The notes: generated by a model not told the origin, from the sequence alone. Positions 29,301 through 41,592 are shown, counted from the stretch's first letter. The stretch: 64,000 nt of DNA from Phoma sp. XZ068 (GCA_004835665.1 RBKR01000030.1:1-64000); one strand, 5' to 3'. Made by a program: numbers and translations.

Positions 29301-30497
29301 TTTATATAGCACCTCTTTAAGAAACTTAGCTATACTTATTAGCCCCTACACCCTAAGCCCCCTAAGCTTGTTAAACTATACCTTACTATAATAGCTAGCT
29401 GCAACCTCTAGCCTGTAGTAGAAAGCAATAGATACTATATATATTATAATTAGCTACCTGTTGTTACGTTAAGGCTATTATACTAGGCTAAGGTTGCTAG
29501 TACCTTGCAGGTCTAGTATATAGGGGTTAATAAATAGCTACCTACCCTGTTTATTATCTTTAATTATTCTTAGTAGCTAGAGCACTAAGCCTATTAAGGA
29601 TCTTAGGAATTTAGTAAAGTAGTAGCTGCTAAGGTAGTTAAGTATAGATACTCCTTCTACTAATATAATATATAGTTCTTTAGAGCTAGTAGCCTTAAAG
29701 CAAGTATAGATGCTATTAATTGCCTGTATAAATATAGCTCTAAAGGACGCTAGAACGCCTAGAAATACTAATAGGCAGAAGAATTAAAAGAGATATATAT
29801 AGTTTTATAGTTCTTTAAGGAAGAGATATATTAGCTAGAAGATAGGTCTAAGTATAGTAGAGAAACTCTAACTACTATTAGTTAGCCTTAAGACCTATAT
29901 AGAGAGCACTTATTCTATCCTAAATATATACTCCTTCTTAATTATTACCTTTTTAATCTACTATTCTTTATAGATAAGTAGCCTAGAAGACTTAGAGTTA
30001 TTAGGAGTTAGCTGTCCTTATAGATACTATAGTAGATAATCCTACTTAGTAGCTACTTAAGTAAATAGGTTTCTATTATAATTAGGTAGTGCTAGAGTAG
30101 TAGTTATAACTCTCTTAGTAATAAGTAAGTTATTAAGCCTATACTAAATACTTTTTTTAATATTTAAATATCTCTAGAAGTACCTATAGCTTAGCATACC
30201 TACTCTATTATACTAATAGCTTATATTCTTTTATATAACTATAAAGAAGTTATTTATTAGGAATACTAAAAGCTATAGGGATAAGAAATTACTATATACT
30301 AGGTAGAATATAAGAGAGTAGAAGGTAAAGTCTTATAGCCCTTAGTACTCTTATAGAACTATATTATAGTTAGTAAGAAGATAGCATACTAGCTTATTAT
30401 CTAGGTCTAGAGAATATCTATCTAGATAGTTAATATCTACTACTAGAGTATAAGAGACTACCTTAATACTATTAAGAATATACTTATTCTTAAGCTT
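29301..30497. repeat. RIP-degraded repeat DNA
   Basis: TpA-saturated DNA with stops in all frames; family not assigned. It is continuous with 31017 onwards once the solo LTR is removed. Confidence 0.8.
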
Positions 30498-30502
30498 AGT
30501 TT

Positions 30503-31011
30503 TGTTGAAGTCGTACTAAGCAAAGCTCGTGTACTCGTTCTAGTTGGTTCTCGGGGATGAATACGTTTACAAGTGGCTCGTCGGGGAGGGGGGTATAGTT
30601 GCCTAGTGAAACACCGTGACAGCTATGGGTAACAATGAGGAGTATAGATATGATCTATCTGTCTCGAGAGTTGGGTTGAGATTCCAATAACAAAGTGGAT
30701 TGATCAGGTTGAACACGAACCATAAGGGTTGTGTTCCTACGTACTATATACTAAAGGGATATGCAAGTGTCCTACGATGTCTCATGGTTTCTCACAATGT
30801 CCCATGGGGGGCCTTGTAGGAATTCGTGGTACTTCGTGGGAATCGTGGGACGTCACGTGATGTTGCCCATGGTGTCCCACGGTCTTGGCCTGGGCCTGTT
30901 GTAGGATTTCGTGAGACACACGTGACCCTGAGGTCTAGCGTGTCGGCGATCCGGCGTGTGTCATTGGTGATAAAACCAACACCCCGCGTTCGCTGGTCCA
31001 GGATCGTAACA
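30503..31011 (-). mobile_element. Solo LTR of chromovirus family, not RIP-mutated
   Basis: A 509-bp sequence with TG...CA ends (TGTTGAAGTCGT to GATCGTAACA), flanked by a 5-bp target duplication AGTTT (30498-30502 and 31012-31016). It aligns through most of its length with the 484-bp LTRs at 41593 and 47917, for example GCCTAGTGAAACACCGTGAC here against GCCTAGTAAAACACTATAAT there. The differences are mostly C-to-T and G-to-A. It has normal GC content and abundant CA and TG, while its surroundings are saturated RIP. It formed by LTR-LTR recombination of a later insertion. Strand follows the coding sense of element B, whose LTR reads the same way. Confidence 0.93.
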
Positions 31012-31016
31012 AGTTT

Positions 31017-34000
31017 AAAGCTAGTATAGCCTACCTATAAATAGGTTTTAGTAGTTATAGCTAGCTTTAAAAATTATACTAGCTTCTAATATACTACTAT
31101 AGGATAGCTTATTATACTCTATACTACCTTCTAGCTTAATAGCCTCTTCCTTAGAGTTAGACTCTTCTTTAATAGGCTAGAGTTAGGTTTCTTTAAGTAT
31201 AGCCTATAGCTAGTTAGCTATATCTATCTTAATATTTACTCTATAGTTATATATATAGAAGGCTAGTTAGTTCTCTGTCTAAAATATATTCTATATACTC
31301 TATCTTATATACTCTAGCTACCCTAGTATAAAAGCCTCTTAGAATATTATCTATTTATTAAAGGTAATCTTTTATATATATAGGCTATCTAATCTCTAAG
31401 ATAGCTCTATGCCCTCCTTTAATAGCTTACTAATAAGGAAAATCTTCTTAATATATAATATAAGGAACTAGGTATAGTAGAGCTATAGAGCACTATATTA
31501 AGATAATATCTTATAGTATTTTTAATATTTACTCTTTAATAGAAGCTTTTTAGGTATATTAGTAATAGAGTATATAATAATAAACTAAGACTCCTATATT
31601 ACAGCTATAGCTAACTAGAAGGTATAGTTTTCTAAGTTAAATAATAGTCTATAAATATACTTATTACTATAGAAAGCCTACTAGTTCTTAAAGCTAATAG
31701 TTATATTATTAAAAAAGTAGCTAGATAGCTATAAGATTAGCCTAAGTAGTTGTCTAATAATAATAAGAAGATTAAAGAAGAATAATAGTATATACTTATT
31801 CTCTAATATAGTAGCTTAGGAGCTAGCCTTCCTACTTTTATAGTTAATTATATACTACCTTTATAGTATATTAATAGCCTAGCTACTATTAAAAGATATA
31901 CTCTTAGTAGTTATAATAAACTCTTATACTATTATATTATTAGTTACTACTTATATTTATATATATATATAGTATACTATATACTAATATATATTTAAAT
32001 TTATAGTCTCTTTTAGAATAATTAATCTTCTATAAGTACTAGTCTACTACTACTATTACCTATTTCTTATCTCTAAAGCTACCCTTACTATAGTTATTTC
32101 TAAGTTCTCTAGATAATATATTACTATAGAGTCTATCTTTATCTCTAAAACTATTATTATTACTATTAGTACTTTATTATATATCTATTAGCTATATTAT
32201 AATAATAGCTAGTAGTAAACTTAGCTATAGATTTATATCTTAAGGTAGACTTAGGTTTAAAAGCTTCTTATTAAATATATTAAAATCTATTATAAGACCT
32301 ATAGAGATAGTATATTCTTATAGTAAGAATAGGTAAAGTAATTACTAATAGGATCTAGTAGTAAGATTATATAGTAGCTACTTACCCCTAGAGGTAAGCT
32401 ATAGAGTAAATTACTCTTAAAAGTACTAAATATATAATATAATCTTTATTTTTTATTTTTACTAGTACTAATAATATTTAGCTACTATAGTAGGTGCTAG
32501 GTACTAATATTAGACCTTCTATAGTAGGTTTAGAGTTTATAAATCCTTATTATTTTCTATATCTTACCAATACTCTCTACCTCTAATATCCTTCTAAGCT
32601 AGTTATAGTATATAAAGAAAAAGATATAGATAAAGATCTATACTAATAAGAGTCTATAGTAAGAAAATACTATTATAGCTAAGCTATCTACTAGCTAATT
32701 ATACTTTTATAATAGTATTATTTTTAAAGATTATTTAGCCTATCTAAAGAAAAGTTAATTAGTACTAGGTTCTATATTTCTATCTATAGTAAAGCCCCTA
32801 TACCTAATACTACTATTAATTTAGAATTTAGTACCTAGGTAATAGTTAGCTTCTAGATAGATTTATATATACCTAATTTATTATAAGCCTAGGTAAGGGG
32901 CCTATAGATCTATACTACTGCTAATAGCTGCCCTTAAGATAAGGTATTACTATATAATACTTAAGAGAATTATTTACTCTTTATATACTACTTATCTACT
33001 AAGTTAATAGTAGATAGTTATCTATCTCTACTAAGATAATCTAACTTATCTATATATTAGTTAGATATTTATTAAGTAATTACTAGCTATATTAACTTAA
33101 GTAGCTATTTAGCTATAATTACTAACTAAAGTACTAGATTATTTATAACTTCTAGAATTCTATAGATAAGATTATATATAGTCTAAGTAATAGTAGGTAG
33201 ACTAATCTTATAAGCCTCCTCTAAAATAGGACTAGTAATATACTTATACTATAGAGATAGCCCTATATAGATTATAATAATAGATAGTACTTCTTTCTAT
33301 ACTTTATACTTAAACTATATACTATAGGCTTTATTATCTCTACTTAGATACTTATAAAAATAGCGCTCTAGTATAGTACTAGTAAAGTCTTTTATATTCT
33401 TATATATATAATTAAGGACTACCTGCTAGAGAACTTAAGACTTTTTATTAGCCTTATTACTATACTTTACTTATAGTATAGAGACTAGGTCCTTTTATAG
33501 TATAGGCTTATTATTATTATAGTCTAAGACTTTTATAGGCTAAGTATTTATTTATAAAGTAATATAAGATATTATAATACTTATTAGTTTTCCTTCTTAC
33601 TTTATAGTTCTTAAAAGCGCCTAAATATTAATAAACTAGTATCCTAGTTCTAAAAGAATTATTTAATATAAACTAAGGTATACTCTATTATCTGCGTCTA
33701 GAAAGAAGTCTTACTAATATATATATAAGGAATAAGGGTCTATATTAGGCTTAAGGCTAGAATAGAATAATCTCTATACCTTATATATAGTTTATATATA
33801 TAGTAGGCTAGCTAGCTTATTCTAGTTAGCTAGCTAAATATCTAGTCTATACTAGCCTTAGAAATCTAATATAATTTTAGTTACTTTATTTATTATAGAA
33901 AACTAATACTAGGTTACTGCTTAGTATAGATTATACCTAGATATATATTATACTTATATTATCTATCCTATAGCTTGCTTTACTTAAATATAAAGATATT

Positions 34001-34995
34001 AAAGGTTACCTACCTAATTATAGTATAGTACTATTAAGTAATTATTAGTCTCTAGCTAAGATTCTTTTATAGTGTAGCTAGCTATTAGACTAGAAATTTT
34101 ACTTTACTACTAAGCCTTAGTTACTCTAGTATTTTCTACTTAACTAACCTATTTAAACCTTAAAATAGCTAGCTATTATTAGATAATAAGGTTACTAGCT
34201 CTATCTATATTTAGCTATAGCTATTAGGAAGAATAATATCTTCTTAATTAGTATAAAGCTAGATATATAAGTATATAGAAAGTATATCTATCTTTTAAGT
34301 TAGCTTACTAGCTTAGCTACTATATATAGGGGATAAAACCTTTATTATAAATACTATATACCTACTACTATTTCTCCTCTAGTAACTAGTAAAGTTATAG
34401 ATACTTTTTAAAAGCTTTAATATAATAGTAGCTAGTAATAAGCTCTACCTTTACTCTAATAATAGTTACCTATCTTTTAAATAATAGCTACTTTAAGTCC
34501 CCCTCTTCTATACCCTTAGCTATACTAGTAGTAATCTAAGCCTATTTCTCTTTTTCTAGGTAATCTAGTATCTACTATACTTCTACCTTAGAGTAAGTAA
34601 TCTAATTAGTAGCTTATATCTTACTAAAGAATACCTATATTATTAAAAATCTAGTATAGGTAATATTTATATACTTTATCTATAGGTCTATTTATACTAA
34701 TACTTTATTCTAAGGTAAGTATATTAATTAGAAATTTAGCTATTACTAGTAAGTATAGTATAGCTTAGTTATAGATAGAGTCTACTTTCTTAATCTCCTT
34801 AATAGCTATATATTATCTTTTCTCTATTTTTATTAAGATATCTATACTTTTATACTTTATTATAGCTTTAGCTATATTAGTATTAGAGGATATAAGAAGA
34901 GTAGTACCTTTAAAGATAATATTTTATTTATTAGAGAAGATATAAGTTACTAAGCTAGTTATAAGTAAGTTAAGAGTTTATAGATTTTAGTATAG
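31017..34995. repeat. RIP-degraded repeat DNA, family unassigned
   Basis: Four kilobases with CA and TG nearly eliminated. Conceptual translation on either strand gives only short non-diagnostic pieces, so I cannot name the element. It may include the 5' part of the plus-strand chromovirus that follows, but I could not find its gag or 5' LTR. Confidence 0.75.
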
Positions 34996-35176
34996 TCCTC
35001 TTTGCCTCTAGAGGTAAGCTATAGGTAATACCTAGACTTATTAGTATAGCTATTCTTTACCTCTAGGGGTAGCTTCTATCTTTGCCTCTAGAGGTAGCTA
35101 CTATTCTTTACTTCTAAGAGTAGCTTCTATTCTTTATCTTTAGAGGTAACTACTATTTTTGCCTCTAGAGGTAACC
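34996..35176. repeat. 26-bp tandem repeat with palindromic core
   Basis: Six units with starts near 34999, 35053, 35079, 35105, 35132 and 35157, spaced 26 bp except for one double gap. The core GCCTCTAGAGGTAGCTACTA contains the palindrome CCTCTAGAGG. It lies immediately before the first recognisable chromovirus reverse transcriptase sequence. Confidence 0.75.
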
Positions 35177-35219
35177 TAACTCTAACTTATTAGTATAGTT
35201 TAGAGATATAGTATAGACT

Positions 35220-35718
35220 ATTAGAAAAGAAACTCTAAGTATTTTATAAGTATATTAATAAGAACTTTAAGAAGAGATTTATTAGATAATATATAAAAGA
35301 AGTTTTTAACTATTTAAGATAAGTAGACCTCTAACTTAAACTAAAGAAGTATAAATAGTATAAGAAAAAAGTAGAATTCCTTAGCTATATTATAAGAAGA
35401 TATAGAGTTAAAATAAGTAAGAAGAAAATATAAGTTATTAAAGACTAGCTAACTCTAATAATAGTTAAAGAAATCTAAGAATTTCTTAGGTTTATTAACT
35501 TTAACTAATACTTTATTAAGAACTACTCTAAAAAAGCTCTACTACTTATAAAGCTTAGATAAAAAGATATATTATTTTATTAGAAGTAGAAATAAGAAGA
35601 TATATTCTAATTACTTAAGTAAGTATATATTAAGCTACTAATATTAGTTACTTTTAGAAGTAATAAACTACTATAAATTAAAACTAATACCTTAGAATTA
35701 GTATTAGGAGTATATATA
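35220..35718 (+). pseudogene. Chromovirus A reverse transcriptase remnant
   Basis: Translation with stops gives KKVEFLSYIIRRYRVKISKK, then EFLRFINF and YSKKALLL, the C-terminal reverse transcriptase and connection region of Ty3/gypsy elements. The catalytic YxDD segment is deleted. Q and W codons are replaced by TAA and TAG, as RIP predicts. Confidence 0.75.
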
Positions 35719-37580
35719 ACGTACCTCACGGGCGAGCCGGTCACCCGAGCGAGCCGGTCACTTTTGCCAAGACCACACCAACACTGCAACTACTTTGCAA
35801 CACTACAGTGTACAACTAGAATGTACTGTAGGCTAAAGTGTATTAAACTAATCTACAGTACTTTGCGCATCATTATTGCATGTTCGCGCGTTGTGCCCTG
35901 CCTCACCACACGTGCCACAGCGTCTTAAAGGCTGAGTGCCAGGTTCAACACGCGCTCTCTTCTTTGCCTTCTTTCCATCGCTGCGAGCGTTAAACTCCTT
36001 TAGAGTAGTTAGCCGCAATCCTTCACTAAACGTTAGTGTCCCTTCACGCTGGATTCGCTTTCTTTTGTGTGATTTACGGCGTGTAGCGGCCTCATTAGCT
36101 GCTTCAAGGTCTGCAACTTGGTTGCGCACCAAAACTAGTGAATGCGCTATCATCTCTGCGCCTTTGGTGAGCTGATTAAGGGCATTAACCATTGAAGTTG
36201 GCGAGCTGTCAGCGTGTCTCTGAATCCTTTCTCGAATCAGCTTCGATTGTGACCCAAATTCTAGGGTGTTGCTTGGTGTTCTAGACTCCCACGTACTCTC
36301 ATCCACAGTAGGTAGTGGTGGAGTACACAACCGCACTTCGAGCTTTGATATCACAGCCTCTGGGTCAAGTGGGACCAGGCCAGCACCTCTGAATCCTCCC
36401 TGTATGTTGCTCTTAGTGATTGAGGCGTCAAAAGCTGCTTTAAAGCACGGCAAGAACTCAAGTTTAGTGATGCGAGTAATCTTGCTCCGCATTAGCTGCT
36501 CAGCTTGGCGGCCATATGCCTTCTTCAGAGAGGCAAAACATCCCACATCAAGCGGCTGCAGCAGGTGCGACGAGTGTGGAGGCATACACAGAGTGATAAT
36601 CTTGTGTTCCTCACAGTACTGGTGGAAATCAACCGAGTTGTGGCTCTCATGGCCGTCCAGAACAAGCAGCCGATAGCTGCCAACAGTGCGCGCCTTGGTG
36701 TGCTCATCAAAGTGCTTTAACCACTTAACTCCAAGCTCATTGTTTGTCCAGCCGTTGTTAGAGACATTAAGAACCCAGTTGTTAGGTATACTAGGCTCTT
36801 TGTACCAGGCAGAGAGGTGGTGCTTGCCAGAGAAGATGATAAAGGGTGGGATGGCCCACCCCTTTGCATTGATGCCCTGGATGATACTAGTCCACTCTCG
36901 GTCGCCCTGCTGCACTGTCTTTGGCCTTCCTCGACGCTCAGAGCCTGTGACAACAGCTCCTGTGGATATAACGCCCATCATAAACCCAGACTCATCGAAG
37001 TTGTAGGTGTCGTCATCCAGAATACCATACTTAGCTTTGGTATTCTCTACAAGGCGGAACCAGCCCTGAATCACCCCGGGATCCTCACAGAGGGCTCGCT
37101 TGTAGTCGTACTTCCGATTGAACTTGACTTTCAGCTCTGGCCGACGCTTAACAAAGGTGCTAGCCCAGTTCTTGCCAACAGGGGGCTGGTGGCGCTCAGC
37201 AAGGAGAGAATTAGCCATATCCTCCACATCAGCAAGCCGGGGCGAGTATCCTCGCGCGTCCAGCTTTAATACATGCTGGACAATCACCTCCTCTTCAGTG
37301 CTTTTCAGCTTCATTGAGTTGGGCTTGCAATCGCGTCGTGGGGAGGTTCCAGCAAGTCGATCACTAAGCGTGCTTTGAGAGACTTTGTAGATAGCTGCAG
37401 CGCGTCGCTGAGACAGTGTCGCGTCTTGTTTAATAGCCTGGAGGGCAAGCTGTATATCTGCTTCGTTTAAGGGCCTTGTTGCGTTACTGCGTTGAGACAT
37501 TGCAGGTAGAGTGAAGTTTGGTGTGGTCTTGGCAAAAGTGACCGGCTCGCTCGGGTGACCGGCTCGCCCGTGAGGTACGT
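35719..37580 (-). mobile_element. Fot1/pogo-type DNA transposon, family 1 (Molly-like), copy 2
   Basis: 1862 bp, TA target duplication at 35717-35718 and 37581-37582, same 63-bp inverted repeats as copy 1. Its line breaks coincide with those of copy 1 (offset 23580), and the lines compared are identical base for base. It interrupts the RNase H region of the RIP-mutated chromovirus A, and its orientation is opposite to that element. Confidence 0.96.
35848..37500 (-). CDS. Fot1/pogo-like DDE transposase, family 1, copy 2
   Basis: A 550-residue protein identical to the one at 12268-13920, with D169, D282 and D318 and the C-terminal CCHC knuckle intact. Identity between the copies indicates very recent transposition or gene conversion. 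The interest here is the context: an undamaged gene inside DNA where RIP has run to completion. Confidence 0.95.
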   Translation of the reverse strand: MSQRSNATRPLNEADIQLALQAIKQDATLSQRRAAAIYKVSQSTLSDRLAGTSPRRDCKPNSMKLKSTEEEVIVQHVLKLDARGYSPRLADVEDMANSLLAERHQPPVGKNWASTFVKRRPELKVKFNRKYDYKRALCEDPGVIQGWFRLVENTKAKYGILDDDTYNFDESGFMMGVISTGAVVTGSERRGRPKTVQQGDREWTSIIQGINAKGWAIPPFIIFSGKHHLSAWYKEPSIPNNWVLNVSNNGWTNNELGVKWLKHFDEHTKARTVGSYRLLVLDGHESHNSVDFHQYCEEHKIITLCMPPHSSHLLQPLDVGCFASLKKAYGRQAEQLMRSKITRITKLEFLPCFKAAFDASITKSNIQGGFRGAGLVPLDPEAVISKLEVRLCTPPLPTVDESTWESRTPSNTLEFGSQSKLIRERIQRHADSSPTSMVNALNQLTKGAEMIAHSLVLVRNQVADLEAANEAATRRKSHKRKRIQREGTLTFSEGLRLTTLKEFNARSDGKKAKKRARVEPGTQPLRRCGTCGEAGHNARTCNNDAQSTVD

Positions 37581-37582
37581 TA

Positions 37583-37930
37583 TTATAGAAATAAAATAGT
37601 AAATAGTACTTAATTACCTATTACTTAAGAAAGTTTTCTAGACTAGAAAAATAATATAATATTTATAATAAAGAACTTATAGTAATAGTAGATACCTTAA
37701 AGTATTAGCAAATCTATATAGAAAGCTACTTAGAACTTATTATCTTTATAGACTATAAGAACCTAGTATACTTTACTATAACTAAGAAGCTTAACAGCTA
37801 ATAGGTATAATAGTTAGAATTACTAAGGTAATATAAGTTTAAGATAATATATACTCTAGAAAAGGATAATATAAGAGCTAATATACTAAGGTAATAATAT
37901 AATCTTATAAGAAAAAAAATAATTAAAGAA
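37583..37930 (+). pseudogene. Chromovirus A RNase H remnant
   Basis: Between the two DNA transposons, frames give LIIFIDYKNLVYFTITKKLN, the usual HKNLxYF segment with H changed to Y, and then YKFKIIYTLEKDNIRANILR, the LSR-type end of gypsy RNase H. His-to-Tyr and Gln-to-stop changes are RIP types. Confidence 0.75.
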
Positions 37931-37932
37931 TA

Positions 37933-39781
37933 ACGTAAACCACCACCGAGAGCGACAACCCACCGAGAGCGACAAAATCTCTTGGCACGACTAACACTAG
38001 TTATGAATTATCAGATTCATCGCTATCAAACAAGGATCCTATGAACCTTGTGCTCGCATCTGATTCAGAAGTGTCTTCTGAATCCTTTTTGCACGTACGA
38101 GCGTTGTGCCCAGTCCCTCCACAGTTCCCACAGCGCCGTAGAGCTGGTTGTGCTATTTCTTGATCACCACCACCTCGAGTCCTTTTGGACGACAAAGCCA
38201 CCACAGACGCCTCAGCAGCTACCTGCGCTGACCCTACTCCATACTCCAATGTACCCCCATGCTGAATCTGCTTCCTTTTGCGCCCTTTCCGCTTGGTCAT
38301 CACTGCCAATTGCTCTTCAAGCTCAGTATTGCGGGCAGCAAGAAGCGCATTTTGATGCAGCATTAGTTCAGCTCCCTTTACAAGCTGTGAGAAGCCAGCT
38401 TGGGCAGCAACTGGTGACCGAGTAAAAGACTCGCTCACAAGCTTTGACTGAGACCCAAATTCATGCGTATTGCTTGGAGTCTTCGACTGCCACGGGGTTG
38501 TTGGTAGTGGGGGTTGAGGCGGGGTACGCAACCGTGTCTCCAGGCGATCCAACACTACCTGCGCGTTGACAGGGACTAGTCCTGATGCCTCAAAGGCCTT
38601 TCGACAATTAGCCTGTGTGAATACGTCAAAAAACGCGTCCTTGAAGGCAGGTAGGAAGCCTTCCTTGTTGATGTGGAAGACGCGTCGGCGTGCCAAGTCT
38701 CGGACGCGTTGGGAGTACTTCCGCTTCAATGGCGAGAAGCAGACCACATCAAGTGGCTGGAGGATGTGTGATGAATGGGGAGGCATACAGAGCGTAAGGA
38801 TCTTGTTCTCCAAGCAATAGTCCTTGAACTCCTGGTTAAGGTGGCTCTCGTGACCGTCCAAAATGAGCAGCCGGTATACCCCCACCTGACGCGCTGTTGT
38901 ATGCGTGTCAAAGTGCTTCAACCACTCCAGGCCAAGCGCGTTGTTTGTCCATCCGTTCTCTGAGACAGAGAGCTTCCAATTACGCGGTATATCTGCCTCC
39001 TCGTACCATGCAGAGATGTGGACACGCCCTTTGTAGATGATAAATGGCGGGGTTGCGTGGCCAGCAGCGCAGATACTCTGGATGACTGTAACCCACTCGC
39101 GATCTCCTGGCTGAACGAGCTCTGGTCGAGTACGTCTATCAGAGCCTGTGACGACCTTCATGGACCCAATGACGCCCATCTGGAAGCCAGTCTCGTCAAA
39201 GTTGTGCACGTCGTCGTCATGGACGCCGTACTTGGCTTTGGTATCCTCTACCAACTTGAACCACGCGCCAATGACCTCAGGATCTTCCTGCATTATCCTC
39301 TGCCTATCCTTTGCTCGATTGAACGCCATCTTGAGCCTATCTGAGCGCGTCACAAAGCGCGCAGCCCAGTGCTTGCCAACTGGCTTTCCATCACGCACAC
39401 CCAACAGTTTATCAGCCATATCTGCCACCTCACACAGCCGGGGCGCAAAGCCTCGCGCGTCAAGGTCAAGTATGTATTGGATAATCGTCTCTTCCTCTAT
39501 TGCAGTAAGCTTGAGGCAGTTCACGCGTGTTTCGAGTCGAAATGGTATTCCCTTGGCACGTTTAGATAGGGTATGATGATTAACGTTGAATGCTGCAGCA
39601 GCGCGTCGCAGGCTTGGAAATTCATCTGAACGATAGGCTAGAAGGGCAAGCTGGACCCTACCTTCGTCTTGTTGATATTGCGCGTTGTGTTGTTGAGACA
39701 TGTTAGGATGAAAGGAGGAGGAGTGGTCTTGGCAGATTTTGTCGCTCTCGGTGGGTTGTCGCTCTCGGTGGTGGTTTACGT
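37933..39781 (-). mobile_element. Fot1/pogo-type DNA transposon, family 2 (Pixie-like), copy 2
   Basis: 1849 bp, TA target duplication at 37931-37932 and 39782-39783, same 48-bp inverted repeats as copy 1 at a constant offset of 12391 with no indel. It is only 350 bp from the family 1 copy, in the same orientation, and inserted between RNase H and integrase of chromovirus A. Confidence 0.96.
38001..39701 (-). CDS. Fot1/pogo-like DDE transposase, family 2, copy 2
   Basis: A 566-residue protein identical to that at 25610-27310, with D169, D282 and D318 and CCHC zinc knuckle C524/C527/H532/C537. No RIP-type change has occurred although the copy is duplicated and exceeds the length normally needed for RIP. 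Confidence 0.95.
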   Translation of the reverse strand: MSQQHNAQYQQDEGRVQLALLAYRSDEFPSLRRAAAAFNVNHHTLSKRAKGIPFRLETRVNCLKLTAIEEETIIQYILDLDARGFAPRLCEVADMADKLLGVRDGKPVGKHWAARFVTRSDRLKMAFNRAKDRQRIMQEDPEVIGAWFKLVEDTKAKYGVHDDDVHNFDETGFQMGVIGSMKVVTGSDRRTRPELVQPGDREWVTVIQSICAAGHATPPFIIYKGRVHISAWYEEADIPRNWKLSVSENGWTNNALGLEWLKHFDTHTTARQVGVYRLLILDGHESHLNQEFKDYCLENKILTLCMPPHSSHILQPLDVVCFSPLKRKYSQRVRDLARRRVFHINKEGFLPAFKDAFFDVFTQANCRKAFEASGLVPVNAQVVLDRLETRLRTPPQPPLPTTPWQSKTPSNTHEFGSQSKLVSESFTRSPVAAQAGFSQLVKGAELMLHQNALLAARNTELEEQLAVMTKRKGRKRKQIQHGGTLEYGVGSAQVAAEASVVALSSKRTRGGGDQEIAQPALRRCGNCGGTGHNARTCKKDSEDTSESDASTRFIGSLFDSDESDNS

Positions 39782-39783
39782 TA

Positions 39784-41592
39784 TACTATTTTATAAATAT
39801 ATAAAGATAGGTTACTAGGACTATATTAGCAGCTTAATAATATAATATAAGTTTAATAAGAATAATATATACCTATAGCAGTACTAGAGGAACTCTAAAT
39901 AGAAATTATTATATAATATTATAATAATCTACTTTATAGACACCCTAGTATAATATAAATAATAGAACTTATTAGATAATACTATAAGTTTAGCTATATA
40001 AAAGACAAGGTTACTAAGTTTATTAAGAACTATATTAATTACTAATAGAATAAATATAGTATATATATAAAGTATAGAAAAATATAAGTAATAGAGCTAC
40101 TAATAGCACTATAGATAAATATTATAATAGATTTTATTATATAACTACTAATTGCTAAGAACTCTATTATAAGATATACCTATAACTTAATCTTTATTAT
40201 AGTAGATAGGTTTACTAAAGTAGTAAAAATAATACTATTTTAATATAGTTATACTATAGAGTAGCTTATATAAGTATTTCTAGATAGAATTATTTATTAC
40301 TATAGTATACTAGAGTTAATTATTAGTAATAGAGACAAGCTCTTTATATTAAACTATTAGACTATACTTATAGCAGCTATTAGTACTAAGAAGAAGCTAT
40401 TAACTATATATTATCTATAAATAGATAGATAAATAGAGAGAATAAATTAAACTATAGAAATATACTTAAGAATATATAGTAACTAGGAGTAAGATAACTA
40501 GGTTTTACTATTACCTATAGTATAGATTATATATAATAATATATTATTAAAAGTAATAGGTATAATACTATTCTTTATAAATTATAGAAGATATCTAAAT
40601 CTCTTTATAAGATCTCTTAATAGTAATATCTAAATAGATTTAGTAATAACCTTAGTATAAAGACTAAAGAAAGTATATTAGAAATTACTTAAAAATATTA
40701 ATAAAGCTTAGTAATAAGTAATCTCTTATATTAATTAGAAAAGAAAAACAGTACCTTAGCTAAAAAAGGGGGATAAAGCCTATCTTCTTATAAAAAACTT
40801 ATAAATATAAAGACTAATAAAAAAACTAGATTATATTAAGGTTAGACTATTTTTTATTTCTAGGTAAATTAGCTCTATAAACTATTAACTTAAACTACTA
40901 TAAGATACTAGAATATACTCTATATTCTATATATTACTATTAGAACTAGTAGACCCTAATATACTAATCTAGAAGGACTTCTACTACTAGGTTAAAAAAA
41001 AGACTAAGTAGAAAGTTAAAAAAATAATATAATACTAAAAGAAAGGCTATAAGGACAAATACCTAGTTAAATAGTTAGGCTACTCTAATATAGAAAATAT
41101 ATAAAAGCTAGTTATAAACCTTATAAATTACTAATAACTACTAAACTTATTCTAAAGTTTATAGAAGTATCTAGTAAGTTAAGTATAGCCTATATTATAG
41201 AAGAATACTTTACTAGTATATCTACTATAAGGTAGTTTATTTCCTTAGTATAAATATCTTTACTTAACTTCTCTAACTTATTTACTAGGTACTTAGCCTT
41301 CTTTATAGCCCTATTCTTTACTTAGGCTAGGATTTTCTTATTATATAGTAATTATATAATTACTTTAGATAATAACTTTTTATCTTCTTCTATTTTTTTC
41401 TTATATTTAGCCTATATCTTGTCTAGAGACTTTTAAGAAAGGTTAATATATAGATATCTAGTATAGATATACTTAGTATATTTTAGATAGTCTATAAAAG
41501 GTATAATAAAATAATTATAGCCTAAAGTAAAGTAATAATTATAAGAAATAGGTATAATAGTGTTATAGTAATAGATTTTAATACTAAGATAT
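39784..41592 (+). pseudogene. Chromovirus A integrase and chromodomain remnant
   Basis: Integrase is readable near 40130-40330: DFII then NLIFIIVDRFTKVVKII and VFLDRIIYYYSILELIISNR. Then near 40430 comes the R-x-ERINQT segment, here IERINQTIEIYLR. Near 41020-41120 KDKYLVK, a stop in place of W, then LGYSNIENI marks the chromodomain. Beyond 41220, on the minus strand, a lysine-rich coiled frame appears (see findings). The piece ends at the target site of chromovirus B. Confidence 0.78.

Noticed and set aside
30826..31029. Plus-strand 67-codon frame
   Set aside because: It lies entirely across the end of the solo LTR and continues into RIP-mutated DNA.
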